Positions 41,857 through 50,508 of a DNA stretch of 64,000 bases are shown one piece after another. Location: positions 4,665-68,664 of the forward strand of contig JBCDAU010000028.1 in NCBI GenBank assembly GCA_039185015.1, read 5' to 3'. The notes below the pieces were generated by a model. That model was not told the origin of the DNA. It saw only the letters and a list, made by a program, of their open reading frames with translations, and ran no database searches. A program made the position numbers and the translations under genes. Position 1 is the first letter of the stretch; each line of letters starts with the position of its first letter. Source of the stretch: JBCBSZ01 sp039185015 (GTDB lineage: Bacteria; Actinomycetota; Acidimicrobiia; Acidimicrobiales; Poriferisodalaceae).

Positions 41857-44772
41857 TCACCCGGCAGCGTCGCCGAAGGGGTGAACGGTGCCGTTGGCCG
41901 CGACCAGCCAGTACCCGTCATCGGTCGCCGTCGGAACGATGCGAGTGATCGGCGAGTCGACCACGGTGTCGCCGAGGCTGCCCTGGAAGGTCGCGCTCCC
42001 GAAGGCGAACACCCCGCCATCGGCCGCCACGAGCCAGTAGCCCGCGCCGTCGCAGGTCGGGGCCAGGCCCACGACCGGGGCGTTGAGGGTGGTCCCGCCC
42101 ATCGATCCGAGGAACTCGGCGTCGCCGAACGCGAACACGCCACCGTCCGGTGCGGTCAGCCAGTAGCCGTCGGTGCCCGAGCACCGGAACGCCACGGAGG
42201 AGATCGGACTCGCGAGGTCGAGGCCGGTCGCGCTGCCGTGGAACTCGGCGGCACCGAAGGCGAACACCCCACCGTCGTCGCTGACGAGCAGGTAGCCGTC
42301 ACCGCTGCGGGTTGTGACGAGGCCGACCGCCGGCGAGCTCAGACCACGGTCCTCCATCGATCCGTGGTGCTCGGCGTCCCCGAAGGCGTAGACACCGCCG
42401 GTGGCGTCGAAGGCCCAGCCGCCGCGGCCGTCCCCGGTGGTGGCCACGCCCTGGATCGCGACGTCGTCGGGTGGGACGAACCCGAGGCCCCTCGCGATGT
42501 CGAGACCGACGGTGCCGAGCGCCGCGGGGACGGCTCGCCCGGGGAACCCCTCGACGGCAGCCGAGAACGGCGTGGTTCCCGAGGCCGAGACCTCGGCGAC
42601 CCGGAACAGATGACGAACGCCCGGAGCGAGCCCGGTCACGTCGACGGCTCGGTCGGGACCGGCACCGACCGCGGTCCAGGTCGTGCCGTCGGTCGAGTAC
42701 TCGACGAGGTGCCCGGTCGGATCGCCTCCCACGGCTGGGGCGGACCACGAGAGCCGCACGCCGGCCTCGATGGTCGACGTGGACACCGATCGGGGCTCGG
42801 TCAACGCCGACGGGGCCTCGGGCACCGCGATCGGGGGCACGGTCGTCGGCGGCACCGTCGTCGCCGGAGGCATCGTGGTCGGGGGCGCCGGAACGGTGGG
42901 GTCCAGCCAGTCGGCGAGCCCGTCGCCAGTGCTGTCGACCGCGTCGGCTGGGTCGCCGTCGCCGTCGGGATCGGCGCCTTCGAGCGAGGTGGGGATGCCG
43001 TCGCCGTCGTCATCGTCGTCGAGGTGGTTCGGTGTGCCGTCGCCGTCGATGTCCGGGCCCGGGTTCGTCGACGGGTCGCCGTCGCCGTCCGTGTCGGCGT
43101 CCTCGGCCCAGTCGCGCAGCCCGTCGCCGTCCGTGTCCGGCGGGACCACCAGATCGAGGAGGTACAAGGCACCGCGGTTCCCGCCGCCGTCGTCGTTCTT
43201 GCGAGCGCCGACGATGAGGCCGATCGAGCCGTCGCCGTCGAGGTCGCCCAGGCCGGCCACGCCGACACCGAAGCCGTCGCCGTTCCCGATGGGTTCGGTC
43301 AAGCCACCGGCGGTCGAGCTGACCTTCAGCTCCTCGTTGACCGAACCGTCGGTGTTCAAGGTCAGCACGTGGACCGCGCCACGGCCGGAGCCCCCGTCGT
43401 CGTCACCGTTGGCACCGACGACGAGGTCGGGCAGGCCGTCTCCGTCGATGTCGCCCAGACCGGCGACGCCGATGCCGAACTGGTCCTCGACGTCGAGCGG
43501 ACCGACGAGGTCGCCTGCGGTCGAGCTGATCTTCTGCTCGGCCTTCACCGTGCCGTCGGCGTTCAGGAAGAGGACGTAGACCGCGCCGTGGCCGTCACCG
43601 CCGTCGTCGTCGTCCTGGGCGCCGACCGCCAGGTCGACGATGCCGTCGCCATCGAGGTCCCCGATCGTGCCGATCGCGGTGCCGAACCGGTCGAGGTCGT
43701 CGAGCGGCCCCATGAGGCCACCGCTGACCGAGCTGATCTTCTGCTCGGCCTTCACCGTGCCGTCGGCGTTCAAGAACAGCACGTAGACCGCACCGCGCCC
43801 GTCGCCGCCATCATCGTCATCGCGCACACCGACGGCCAGGTCGACGATGCCGTCGCCGTCGAGATCGCCGAGCGCCGTGACCGAAGCGCCGAAGCGGTCG
43901 GTGTCGTCGAGCGGTCCGGTGAGCCCACCGGCGATCGAGCTGATCTTCTGCTCCGCCCGCACGGTCCCGTCGCGGTTCATGAAGAGCACGTAGACCGCAC
44001 CGCGCCGCGAACCACCGTCGTCGTCTTCGTAGACACCCACGGCGAGGTCGACGACGCCGTCGCCGTCGAGATCGCCCAGTGCGGTGATCGCGTGGCCGAA
44101 CCTGTCGCCGTCGTCGAGGGGGCCGGTGAGCCCACCGCTGGTCGAGCTGATCTTCTGCTCGGTCTTGACCGAACCATCCGGGTTCATGAACAGCACGTAC
44201 ACCGCGCCCCGGTTCGAACCCCCGTCGTCGTCCTGGACCGCCGAGATGGCCAGGTCCGTGACGCCGTCGCCGTCGAGATCGCCGATGGCCGCCATGGCCT
44301 CGCCGAGCTGGTCGGCGTTGTCGATCGGCCCGACGAGACCACCCAGTGCGGACGTGATGCGGGACTGGTCGTCCAGCTCCAAGAACGCTCGCGTCGTCGG
44401 CCGGTCCAACCAGTCGGGCTGCCCGTCGTGATCGGAGTCGACCGCATCGCGCGGGTCGCCGTCGCCGTCGGGATCGGCACCTTCGAGCGAGGTGGGGATC
44501 CCGTCGCCGTCGTCGTCGGGGTCGAGGTGGTTCGGCGTGCCGTCGCCGTCGATGTCCGGCCCAGGGTTCGTTGCCGGGTCGGCGTCGGCGTCGAGGTTGG
44601 CGTCCTCTTCGCAGTCGACGAGCCCATCGCCGTCGCTGTCGGCCACACCGCACGCCGCGGCCGACACGTCATCGGCCCGGATCGCCCACCAACCCGAGGC
44701 GACGAGGGTGAACGCAGCGAGCACGGCGAACGCGGCGCGGACTCGATTCGGGGCGCGACGCGGTGGATACAT
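41857..44772 (-). CDS. Large secreted FG-GAP / calcium-repeat / propeller protein
   Basis: This 971-residue protein starts at ATG 44772. After a signal peptide (residues 1-38) come thrombospondin-3-like calcium repeats (DSDGDGLVDCEED..., DGDGTPNHLDPDDDGDGIP). Five or six FG-GAP repeats of about 69 residues follow (GDLDGDGVVDLAVGVxxDDDGG...RGAVYVLF), forming an integrin-like propeller. A second calcium block precedes a Pro/Thr linker, a fibronectin-III-like domain (SAPSALTEPRSVS...VRLSWSAP) and C-terminal GYWLVAADGGVFAFG repeats. It probably acts in adhesion or surface organisation. The repeats give a 207-bp periodicity in the DNA (about 43160-44390). Confidence 0.9.
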   Translation of the reverse strand: MYPPRRAPNRVRAAFAVLAAFTLVASGWWAIRADDVSAAACGVADSDGDGLVDCEEDANLDADADPATNPGPDIDGDGTPNHLDPDDDGDGIPTSLEGADPDGDGDPRDAVDSDHDGQPDWLDRPTTRAFLELDDQSRITSALGGLVGPIDNADQLGEAMAAIGDLDGDGVTDLAISAVQDDDGGSNRGAVYVLFMNPDGSVKTEQKISSTSGGLTGPLDDGDRFGHAITALGDLDGDGVVDLAVGVYEDDDGGSRRGAVYVLFMNRDGTVRAEQKISSIAGGLTGPLDDTDRFGASVTALGDLDGDGIVDLAVGVRDDDDGGDGRGAVYVLFLNADGTVKAEQKISSVSGGLMGPLDDLDRFGTAIGTIGDLDGDGIVDLAVGAQDDDDGGDGHGAVYVLFLNADGTVKAEQKISSTAGDLVGPLDVEDQFGIGVAGLGDIDGDGLPDLVVGANGDDDGGSGRGAVHVLTLNTDGSVNEELKVSSTAGGLTEPIGNGDGFGVGVAGLGDLDGDGSIGLIVGARKNDDGGGNRGALYLLDLVVPPDTDGDGLRDWAEDADTDGDGDPSTNPGPDIDGDGTPNHLDDDDDGDGIPTSLEGADPDGDGDPADAVDSTGDGLADWLDPTVPAPPTTMPPATTVPPTTVPPIAVPEAPSALTEPRSVSTSTIEAGVRLSWSAPAVGGDPTGHLVEYSTDGTTWTAVGAGPDRAVDVTGLAPGVRHLFRVAEVSASGTTPFSAAVEGFPGRAVPAALGTVGLDIARGLGFVPPDDVAIQGVATTGDGRGGWAFDATGGVYAFGDAEHHGSMEDRGLSSPAVGLVTTRSGDGYLLVSDDGGVFAFGAAEFHGSATGLDLASPISSVAFRCSGTDGYWLTAPDGGVFAFGDAEFLGSMGGTTLNAPVVGLAPTCDGAGYWLVAADGGVFAFGSATFQGSLGDTVVDSPITRIVPTATDDGYWLVAANGTVHPFGDAAG
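43160..44390. repeat. Tandem coding repeat, period about 207 bp (FG-GAP units)
   Basis: Near-identical stretches such as CACGTAGACCGC recur at about 43575, 43780, 43987 and 44194, one copy per 69-residue FG-GAP unit. They could cause unequal crossing-over or assembly collapse. Confidence 0.8.
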
Positions 44773-44895
44773 GTGGTGCCGATCGGCAGACCCGGGTCAA
44801 GCGTTGAGCGTTCGGCGCCCAACGGCTGCACCACCTCACGACGCTGTGACGAGCCGGCTGGCTCAACAGCCTCGTCTCGCAGTCGATGGAAAGAG

Positions 44896-46437
44896 GTGAC
44901 CTCGTCCACCGCCCTCCGCCATCGAGTCGGGCTCCGCCGCGGCATCGCACTGGCCGCGCTCCTCTGCCTCGTCGCCTGCGCTGACTCGGACGGCGACGAG
45001 ACCACCGATCCGATCGGGGCCGAGGCGGCTGACACGACCACCTCCTCGAGCACGACCTCATCGTCGACCACGACCTCGTCGTCGACGACCACCACGACCG
45101 AACCGGACCCCTGCGCAACGCTCGGCGATCGGGACGTCTCCGTGCTGTTCGACTGCCTCAGCCCCGTGGTCGCCTTCATCGAGACCCCGGCAGGCTTCGG
45201 ATCCGGCGTGCTCCTCGACTCGGGCCACATCGTGACCAACGCGCACGTCGTCGATCCCTTCGAGTTCGTCTCCGTCACGTTCCCGGATGGCGACGCGTTC
45301 ACCGACGTCGAGGTGCTCGGCGTCGACCTCGCTGCCGACATCGCCGTGCTGGAGCCCGTGGAGACCGAGCTCGAGGGCCTGTCGTTCTCCGACGAGGAGG
45401 TCTCGCAGGGACAGGACCTCGTCATGATCGGCTACCCGCTCACCGGCGAGGAGCCCGTTCCCACGGTCGTGACCGGCATCCTCTCTCGCGAGCGGGCGCT
45501 CCCCACCTTCGGGCTCACGATGCTCCAGATCGACGCCGCGATCGCCCCTGGCGACAGCGGTGGCCTGGTCGTCACGCGGGACGGTCAGCTCGTCGCGATC
45601 ACGACCGGGGTCTTCGGCGAGTCGGCACTGGCGGTCGCCGCGACAGACGCCGCGAGCTCGACCGAGGAGATCCTCGACAACGACGTGAAGAACTGGCAGC
45701 GGATGCCACCGCTCGCGCCCGATCGTCCGTTCACCCTCGATGACACTCGGACCCTCGTCGTCGTGCCCGACGCCGACCAGAGCGTCGTCGACGTGGTGGT
45801 CGACGGTGATGCTGGGATCTACGTGACCACGCTCGACCTGGAGTTCCCGATCGCCATCGCCGGGACTGGTCCCTTCGGCAGAGAGTTCGTGGACCTGGTC
45901 ATCGAAGCGATCGAAGCCGACGCCGCGTTCGATCCGGCGCTGGCCGGACTCGTCGGATCGGAGCTGGTCATCGAGCCCAACGCCGACGGCGTGCTGTCGA
46001 TCGAGGTCGTGCCGGGGCTCCCGTTCCGACTCCTCGCGATCGGTGACGGCGAACGGGTGGGCGTCGAGGTCGACGCCCCGGCTGCGACGTACCGTGATCC
46101 CGACATCCTCCAGTCCATCCGATCCGGCGCTCCAGAGCAGGGCGACCTGAACTCGCTCGATCGCTTCGACGCCTTCAGCCTGCAGCTCGAGGCCGGAGAC
46201 GTCGTCTCCGTGGAGGCCGAGTCGCCGTCGGACATCGCGGTGGACATCGTCTCCGAGACCGGTGAGCAGTTCCTCACGTTCGACGACGGTGCAGGCGAGT
46301 TCGGGCTCGACCCGGCCGGCACATTCACCGCCGAGGAGACCGGCGAGTACCTCTTCGAGGTCCGGACCTACAACACCATCGCTGCGTACCGAATCCTCGT
46401 GGAGGTGGCGACCGAGGACGACGCGACCGCCGGGTGA
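44896..46437 (+). CDS. Secreted trypsin-like serine protease lipoprotein
   Basis: This 513-residue protein starts at GTG 44896. A signal with lipobox LLCLVAC (Cys near residue 28) is followed by a long S/T linker. The S1/HtrA-like protease domain has its triad visible: His in VTNAHVVDP (about residue 115), Asp in VDLAADIAVLEP (about 148) and Ser in APGDSGGLVV (about 221). No PDZ domain follows. Instead there are about 250 residues of beta-rich sequence ending in a pre-peptidase-like C-terminal domain (DRFDAFSLQLEAGDVVSVEAESP...EYLFEVRTY). It probably degrades or processes surface proteins. Confidence 0.88.
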   Translation: MTSSTALRHRVGLRRGIALAALLCLVACADSDGDETTDPIGAEAADTTTSSSTTSSSTTTSSSTTTTTEPDPCATLGDRDVSVLFDCLSPVVAFIETPAGFGSGVLLDSGHIVTNAHVVDPFEFVSVTFPDGDAFTDVEVLGVDLAADIAVLEPVETELEGLSFSDEEVSQGQDLVMIGYPLTGEEPVPTVVTGILSRERALPTFGLTMLQIDAAIAPGDSGGLVVTRDGQLVAITTGVFGESALAVAATDAASSTEEILDNDVKNWQRMPPLAPDRPFTLDDTRTLVVVPDADQSVVDVVVDGDAGIYVTTLDLEFPIAIAGTGPFGREFVDLVIEAIEADAAFDPALAGLVGSELVIEPNADGVLSIEVVPGLPFRLLAIGDGERVGVEVDAPAATYRDPDILQSIRSGAPEQGDLNSLDRFDAFSLQLEAGDVVSVEAESPSDIAVDIVSETGEQFLTFDDGAGEFGLDPAGTFTAEETGEYLFEVRTYNTIAAYRILVEVATEDDATAG

Positions 46438-46529
46438 GGCCGGGCCGTCGAAGCGGCGCGCAAGCGACCGCTTCCGGGGTCGACGTGGAGACGGTGGGCG
46501 GCGCCCTTGCCGCCGTGTGGAGGTGGGCC

Positions 46530-47987
46530 ATGCCGCGGACGTTGCTCCGACTACTGATGACGATGCTCGTGACGGCCCTGGTGGCCACCGCGTGCGCCGG
46601 GAATGAGAACGGCGACGCCGGAAAGCAGCCGCCGGACACGACCGTGGCGGAGGTGACCGGCAGCACCGCTGGCCCCACGACCACCGTCGCCCCGGCCACC
46701 ACCGCGGCGCCGACGACGACCGCCGCACCGACGACCACCACGACCGAGCCCCCGCCACCGTCCTGGACCAACGACGAGCTCGATGTCGTCGGGCGCGTCG
46801 CCCACGACGGCGACGTCGCCGTGGTCGTCGCGACCGAGGACGGCGTCACGCTCGAGACGGTGGCCGTCGAGGTGGCGACGGGCCTCGAGCTGTGGCGAGC
46901 GCCGTACACACCCGGAGGCCGGTTCGGCGGGATGGGCCTCGCCGGTCTCAACGTGATCGACGGTGTCGCCGTGCATCCCGAGGGCGATCCCGCCGATCCC
47001 TTCGGGACCGAGCTCGTGGGCCGTGACGCTCGCACGGGCGAGGAGCTCTGGCGTGACGAGGCGCCGCTCACGTTCGGTGCCGAGGTGTGCGGTGACGTCG
47101 CCTGCGCTGCCGTGCTCGACCCGGCGACCGGTGCGTACGTCGCCGTCGGCCTCGACGTCAGATCCGGCACCCGCCTCTGGGCCGTCGACGGCGCCGACAT
47201 CGACTACGTCACCGACCCGGACCTCGCCGTCGTCCTGACGGTCGGGCCCGACCCCTATATCACCGCGGTCGAGCCGGCGACGGGATCCATCCGCTGGGAT
47301 GTCGACCCCGAGGAGTTGCTCGGGCAGGACATGACCACCGGCTTCGGCTGGAACTTCGTCCGGCGGGACGGGGTGGTCCTGGCGTACCTGAGCCGGCAGA
47401 TCGGGTCACCGACGACCTACGCCGCCACGTTCGCCCTCGACGACGTGACCGGGGAGCTGCTCTGGGAGCGGGAGGACGTCCGGATCAACCGCTGGCCGAT
47501 CGATGCGCTCACCGTCTCGCCGTGGGTGCCCGACGGCGAGTTCCTCCGCATCGAGGCGATCGAGGTCCTCGACGATCTCCGCTCCGGCGCGGCGACATCG
47601 ATCGAGGTGCCGCTGCCCGAGGACACCGAGTCGCGCAACCAGATCGGCTTCGGGGACGCCGCGTTCGGTCCGGACGGCGGGACGATCTTCTGGCTGGTCG
47701 ACGACGACTGGGTCGGCCTCGACGCCACGACGGGTCAGCCGGCAGAGATTCCGGACGTCGTCTGGGAGGCGACCGAGACCGAGCTGGTCGACCTGGCACC
47801 GATCCTGCCCGCAGACCGGCCGACGGTGTGGCTGAGGGAGGCAGGCTATGCGCCCATCAGCAGCGTCGATCGCTCGCCCGCCGACGTCGACGCGGCGGAG
47901 ATCCCCGACTTCGTCGGCCGGACCGTCGCCGGGTGGACCGTGTGGATCGACGCCGACGGGGCGCTGAACGGCGTCCGCACCGGCTGA
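46530..47987 (+). CDS. PQQ-like beta-propeller lipoprotein
   Basis: This 485-residue protein starts at ATG 46530 with a strong GGAGG site; the longer upstream extension is not used. A signal with lipobox VATAC and a T/P-rich linker (TTTVAPATTAAPTTTAAPTT) precede repeats of the PQQ-like type (VGLDVRSGTRLWAVDG, VEPATGSIRWDVDPE, DVTGELLWERED). Such propellers are often scaffolds or substrate-binding parts of cell-surface complexes. No catalytic quinoprotein residues can be assigned. Confidence 0.85.
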   Translation: MPRTLLRLLMTMLVTALVATACAGNENGDAGKQPPDTTVAEVTGSTAGPTTTVAPATTAAPTTTAAPTTTTTEPPPPSWTNDELDVVGRVAHDGDVAVVVATEDGVTLETVAVEVATGLELWRAPYTPGGRFGGMGLAGLNVIDGVAVHPEGDPADPFGTELVGRDARTGEELWRDEAPLTFGAEVCGDVACAAVLDPATGAYVAVGLDVRSGTRLWAVDGADIDYVTDPDLAVVLTVGPDPYITAVEPATGSIRWDVDPEELLGQDMTTGFGWNFVRRDGVVLAYLSRQIGSPTTYAATFALDDVTGELLWEREDVRINRWPIDALTVSPWVPDGEFLRIEAIEVLDDLRSGAATSIEVPLPEDTESRNQIGFGDAAFGPDGGTIFWLVDDDWVGLDATTGQPAEIPDVVWEATETELVDLAPILPADRPTVWLREAGYAPISSVDRSPADVDAAEIPDFVGRTVAGWTVWIDADGALNGVRTG

Positions 47988-48015
47988 CGGCGAGAGGCTG
48001 GCGATCCCGCTCGTC

Positions 48016-48231
48016 TCAGTGGAAGCGGCGGTCGACCGGCGAGAGGTCGGACAGGGCCCGCTCGCTGGCCGTCGGTCGCGCCACGCTCATCGACCGGACG
48101 GCCGCGAGGAGGCCCGCGAGGAGCCGTCGCCACCGCGCGGTCGAGCGTCCCGTGGCGGTCTCCGCCGGCGCCTCGGATCCGACGACGACGATGGCGGTGA
48201 GCTGGGCGAACGGGAGCGTCGTGGAGGCCAT
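48016..48231 (-). CDS. Small hypothetical protein divergent from LysR
   Basis: This 71-residue frame starts at ATG 48231 (MASTTLPFAQLTAIVVVG). It has a mildly hydrophobic N-terminus and an Arg-rich middle (RWRRLLAGLLAAVRSM). No family is recognised. It faces the LysR gene over 91 bp with GTGAC/GTCAC half-sites, so it may be a LysR target, but it could also be a chance frame. Confidence 0.4.
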   Translation of the reverse strand: MASTTLPFAQLTAIVVVGSEAPAETATGRSTARWRRLLAGLLAAVRSMSVARPTASERALSDLSPVDRRFH

Positions 48232-48257
48232 GTCTCCACTGTGCGGCGGGTCGGTGC

Positions 48258-48303
48258 GTGACTCAAGCGACACGTTGTCACCCGAATCGTGACGACCTGT
48301 CAC
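48258..48303. promoter_or_regulatory. LysR-type binding region with four GTGAC/GTCAC half-sites
   Basis: Half-sites at 48258-48262 (GTGAC), 48277-48281 (GTCAC), 48289-48293 (GTGAC) and 48299-48303 (GTCAC) form nested inverted repeats. The last pair contains TGAC-N5-GTCA, an exact T-N11-A LysR box (48290-48302). They lie between the LysR gene and the small divergent gene. Confidence 0.5.
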
Positions 48304-48322
48304 CACCTGCTACGGTCGCTCC

Positions 48323-49198
48323 ATGCAGCTCGACGTCGAGGCCGTGCGGACGCTGATGGTCGTGCTCGACCACGGCTCGATCACCAAGGCGGCGCAGGTG
48401 TTGCACGTGAGCCGCTCGGCGGCGAGCTGGCGCATCAAACGCCTCGAGGAGCACGTCGGCCAGGAGCTCCTCGTGCGCGACGGCCACGATCTCCGCCCCA
48501 CGCGGGCCGCACGGCTCGTGCTCGACGACGCCCGCACCCTGATCGAGACGCACGATCGCATCGCACGACGCCTCGATGGGGCCGACCTCACCGGCTCGGT
48601 GAACGTCGCCGGCGACACCGACACCGACGTGGCGACGCTGAGCCGGATCCTGGGGTCGTTCCGTCGCGTGCACCCGGGCGTCGAGGTCAACCTCACCATC
48701 GAGCAGGCCCCTCGGGTGCGCTCGGCGATCGACGAGGGTCGCATCGACATCGGCCTCATCGAGGGCACCGACGATCACCTCCGACCGACCGACCGGGTGC
48801 TGTCGACCGACGACCTGGTGTGGGTGACGGGCAAGTGCTGCGCCCACGACGACGGTGTGATCCCGCTCGTCACCTTCGGTCGTGACTGCTTCTACCGGGA
48901 CATCGGCGAGCCGCTGCTCGAAGCGGCGGGCGTCGAGTTCCGCGTGGCGCTGTCGATCCCGAGCTCCGAGGGGGTCATCGCCGCCGTCGCCGACGGGCTG
49001 GGGGTCGCCCTGCTTCGCAGGAGCTGGCTCTCGGATCGATTGGCGATCTGGGCGCCGGGCGACGACCTGCCGGACCTCCCCCGGGTGCACCACTTCGCTC
49101 GCTCGTCCGACAGCGGCTCCGACATCGTGAAGCGCCTCGTCGAGGTCATCGCCGACGAGATGTGCGCGCCGAAGCCGCCGCTCACCGCCGTCTCCTGA
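48323..49198 (+). CDS. LysR-family transcriptional regulator
   Basis: This 291-residue protein starts at ATG 48323. The N-terminal helix-turn-helix is clear: LDVEAVRTLMVVLDHGSITKAAQVLHVSRSAASWRIKRLEEHVGQELLVRD. The substrate-binding domain follows from residue 90 (PGVEVNLTIEQAPRVRSAIDEGRIDIGLIEG). Unusual Cys residues (GKCCAHDD, near 173) might permit redox sensing; this is inference. It is only 19 bp upstream of the reductase-B-like selenoprotein gene and most likely controls that gene. Confidence 0.92.
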   Translation: MQLDVEAVRTLMVVLDHGSITKAAQVLHVSRSAASWRIKRLEEHVGQELLVRDGHDLRPTRAARLVLDDARTLIETHDRIARRLDGADLTGSVNVAGDTDTDVATLSRILGSFRRVHPGVEVNLTIEQAPRVRSAIDEGRIDIGLIEGTDDHLRPTDRVLSTDDLVWVTGKCCAHDDGVIPLVTFGRDCFYRDIGEPLLEAAGVEFRVALSIPSSEGVIAAVADGLGVALLRRSWLSDRLAIWAPGDDLPDLPRVHHFARSSDSGSDIVKRLVEVIADEMCAPKPPLTAVS

Positions 49199-49217
49199 TC
49201 GGCGAGGATCTCTGACC

Positions 49218-50495
49218 ATGGTCCGTCTCTCCGATCTCCACGCCACCGAGGCCGAACATCTCCGAGCCCGTGCGGCGGCCATGCCCGAGCTGCCGTGCGA
49301 GCGATGGCTGACGCCCAAGCCGCTCGCCGAGTCGACGGTGGCGCTGGTGTCCACGTGCGGGATGCACCGGCGTGATGATCCGCCGTTCACCCCCGGCGCG
49401 GTCGACTACCGGCTCCTCCCCCGGGGCGTCGACTGGGGCGATGTGCTCGTGTCGCACATCAGCGTGAACTTCGACCGCAGCGGCCTGGCCGACGATCCGA
49501 ACGTCGCCATGCCCCTCGACCGCCTCGAGGACCTCGCCGCCGCCGGCGAGATCGGCGGGGTCTCGCGGTGGCACTACACGTTCATGGGCGCCATGCCGGC
49601 GCCGCAGAACTTCGAGGCAACGGGCACCGAGGTGGGCCGACTGCTCGCGGCGGACGGGGTCGACGTCGCCCTAATCGTCCCCATCTGACCGCTGTGCACG
49701 GGCGCCGTGGGCGCCCTCTCGCACTACATCGAGCGGGCCGGCGTGGCCACGGCGTCGATCAGCCTGGTCCGTGAGCAGACCGAACGGGTCCGCCCACCGA
49801 GGGCGCTGTGGGTGCCGTTCCCACTGGGGCGGCCGTTGGGTGTCCCGGGCGATGCCGACTTCCAGCTCGACGTGATGCGCGCCGCCCTCGGCATGCTCGC
49901 TACCGCCACCGAGCCGACGATCGAGGACTACCCGACCGAGGCACCCGGGGCTGGTCCGGAAGCGTGGGCCTGCCCGCTGAACCTCGGCGGCTCAGCCGAC
50001 GACTCGCTGGCCGGTCGACTCCGGGCCGAGGTCGGTCGCCTGCGCCCGTGGTCGGCCGAGACCCGTCGTCGGCGAGGGCGGACGATGTTCGGCCTCTCGG
50101 GCGCCGCCCCCGACCAGGTCGACGAGGTCGTCGAGGCGCTCATCGGCATCGCCGAGTCGGGCGATGTCGCCAGCGCTCCGGCCGGTGAGATCGAGTGGGC
50201 GCACACGATGCCGCTCCTCATCCGGCACCTCGTCGACGACCTCCGCGGCCACTACCACGAGGCCATCGCCTCCCAGCCGGGCGAGACTCCACCGAACCAC
50301 GATGCGCTCAACGAGTGGATCTTCGGCTCGACCATCTTCGGCGAGCTGCTCATCGAGCTCGGCGACCACCTCACCGAGGCAGGTGAGGACCACCCGATGG
50401 CCGTCCTCGTCCGCAACTTCGTCATCCCCGAAGGCCACTACCGAGGCGTGGCCAACTTCGAGGGCGTCGCCGGCTACCAGCGGTCCGACGACTGA
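49218..50495 (+). CDS. Glycine/betaine/D-proline reductase B-family protein, probable selenoprotein (UxxC)
   Basis: The single frame from ATG 49218 to the stop at 50495 (425 residues) is interrupted by TGA at 49686-49688 (residue 157). The sequence around it reads DVALIVPI-U-PLCTGAVGALSHYIERAGVATASI, giving a UxxC motif (residues 157-160). That is where selenoprotein B of the glycine, betaine and D-proline reductases carries selenocysteine. The family's N-terminal domain and the long C-terminal part continue in the same frame. A stable SECIS-like stem (GGGCGCC-GTG-GGCGCCC) follows. Family members are reductases of C-N bonds or proposed thiol/selenol redox proteins; no acetyl-phosphate partner genes are visible here, so the reaction is open. 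It follows LysR by 19 bp. Confidence 0.85.
49694..49724 (+). promoter_or_regulatory. Candidate bacterial SECIS hairpin of the reductase-B-like gene
   Basis: A perfect 7-bp stem (49700-49706 with 49710-49716), a 3-base GUG loop and an outer GUGC/GCAC pair begin 5 bases after the TGA. The loop's leading G is 19 bases after UGA, within the spacing described for bacterial SECIS elements. Folded by hand. Confidence 0.55.
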
Positions 50496-50508
50496 GGCCG
50501 ATGCTGCT

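Noticed and set aside
43160..44390. CRISPR-like regular repeat
   Set aside because: The 207-bp period corresponds to a coding FG-GAP unit without spacers; it is not an array.
41614..44895. Long open plus frame opposite the FG-GAP protein
   Set aside because: It is an antisense shadow of the repetitive calcium/FG-GAP gene; only the part from 44896 on is the real protease.
49686..49688. TGA read as Trp or Gly (altered genetic code)
   Set aside because: Many genes in the window end in TGA and use TGG for Trp; only the two redox positions are recoded.
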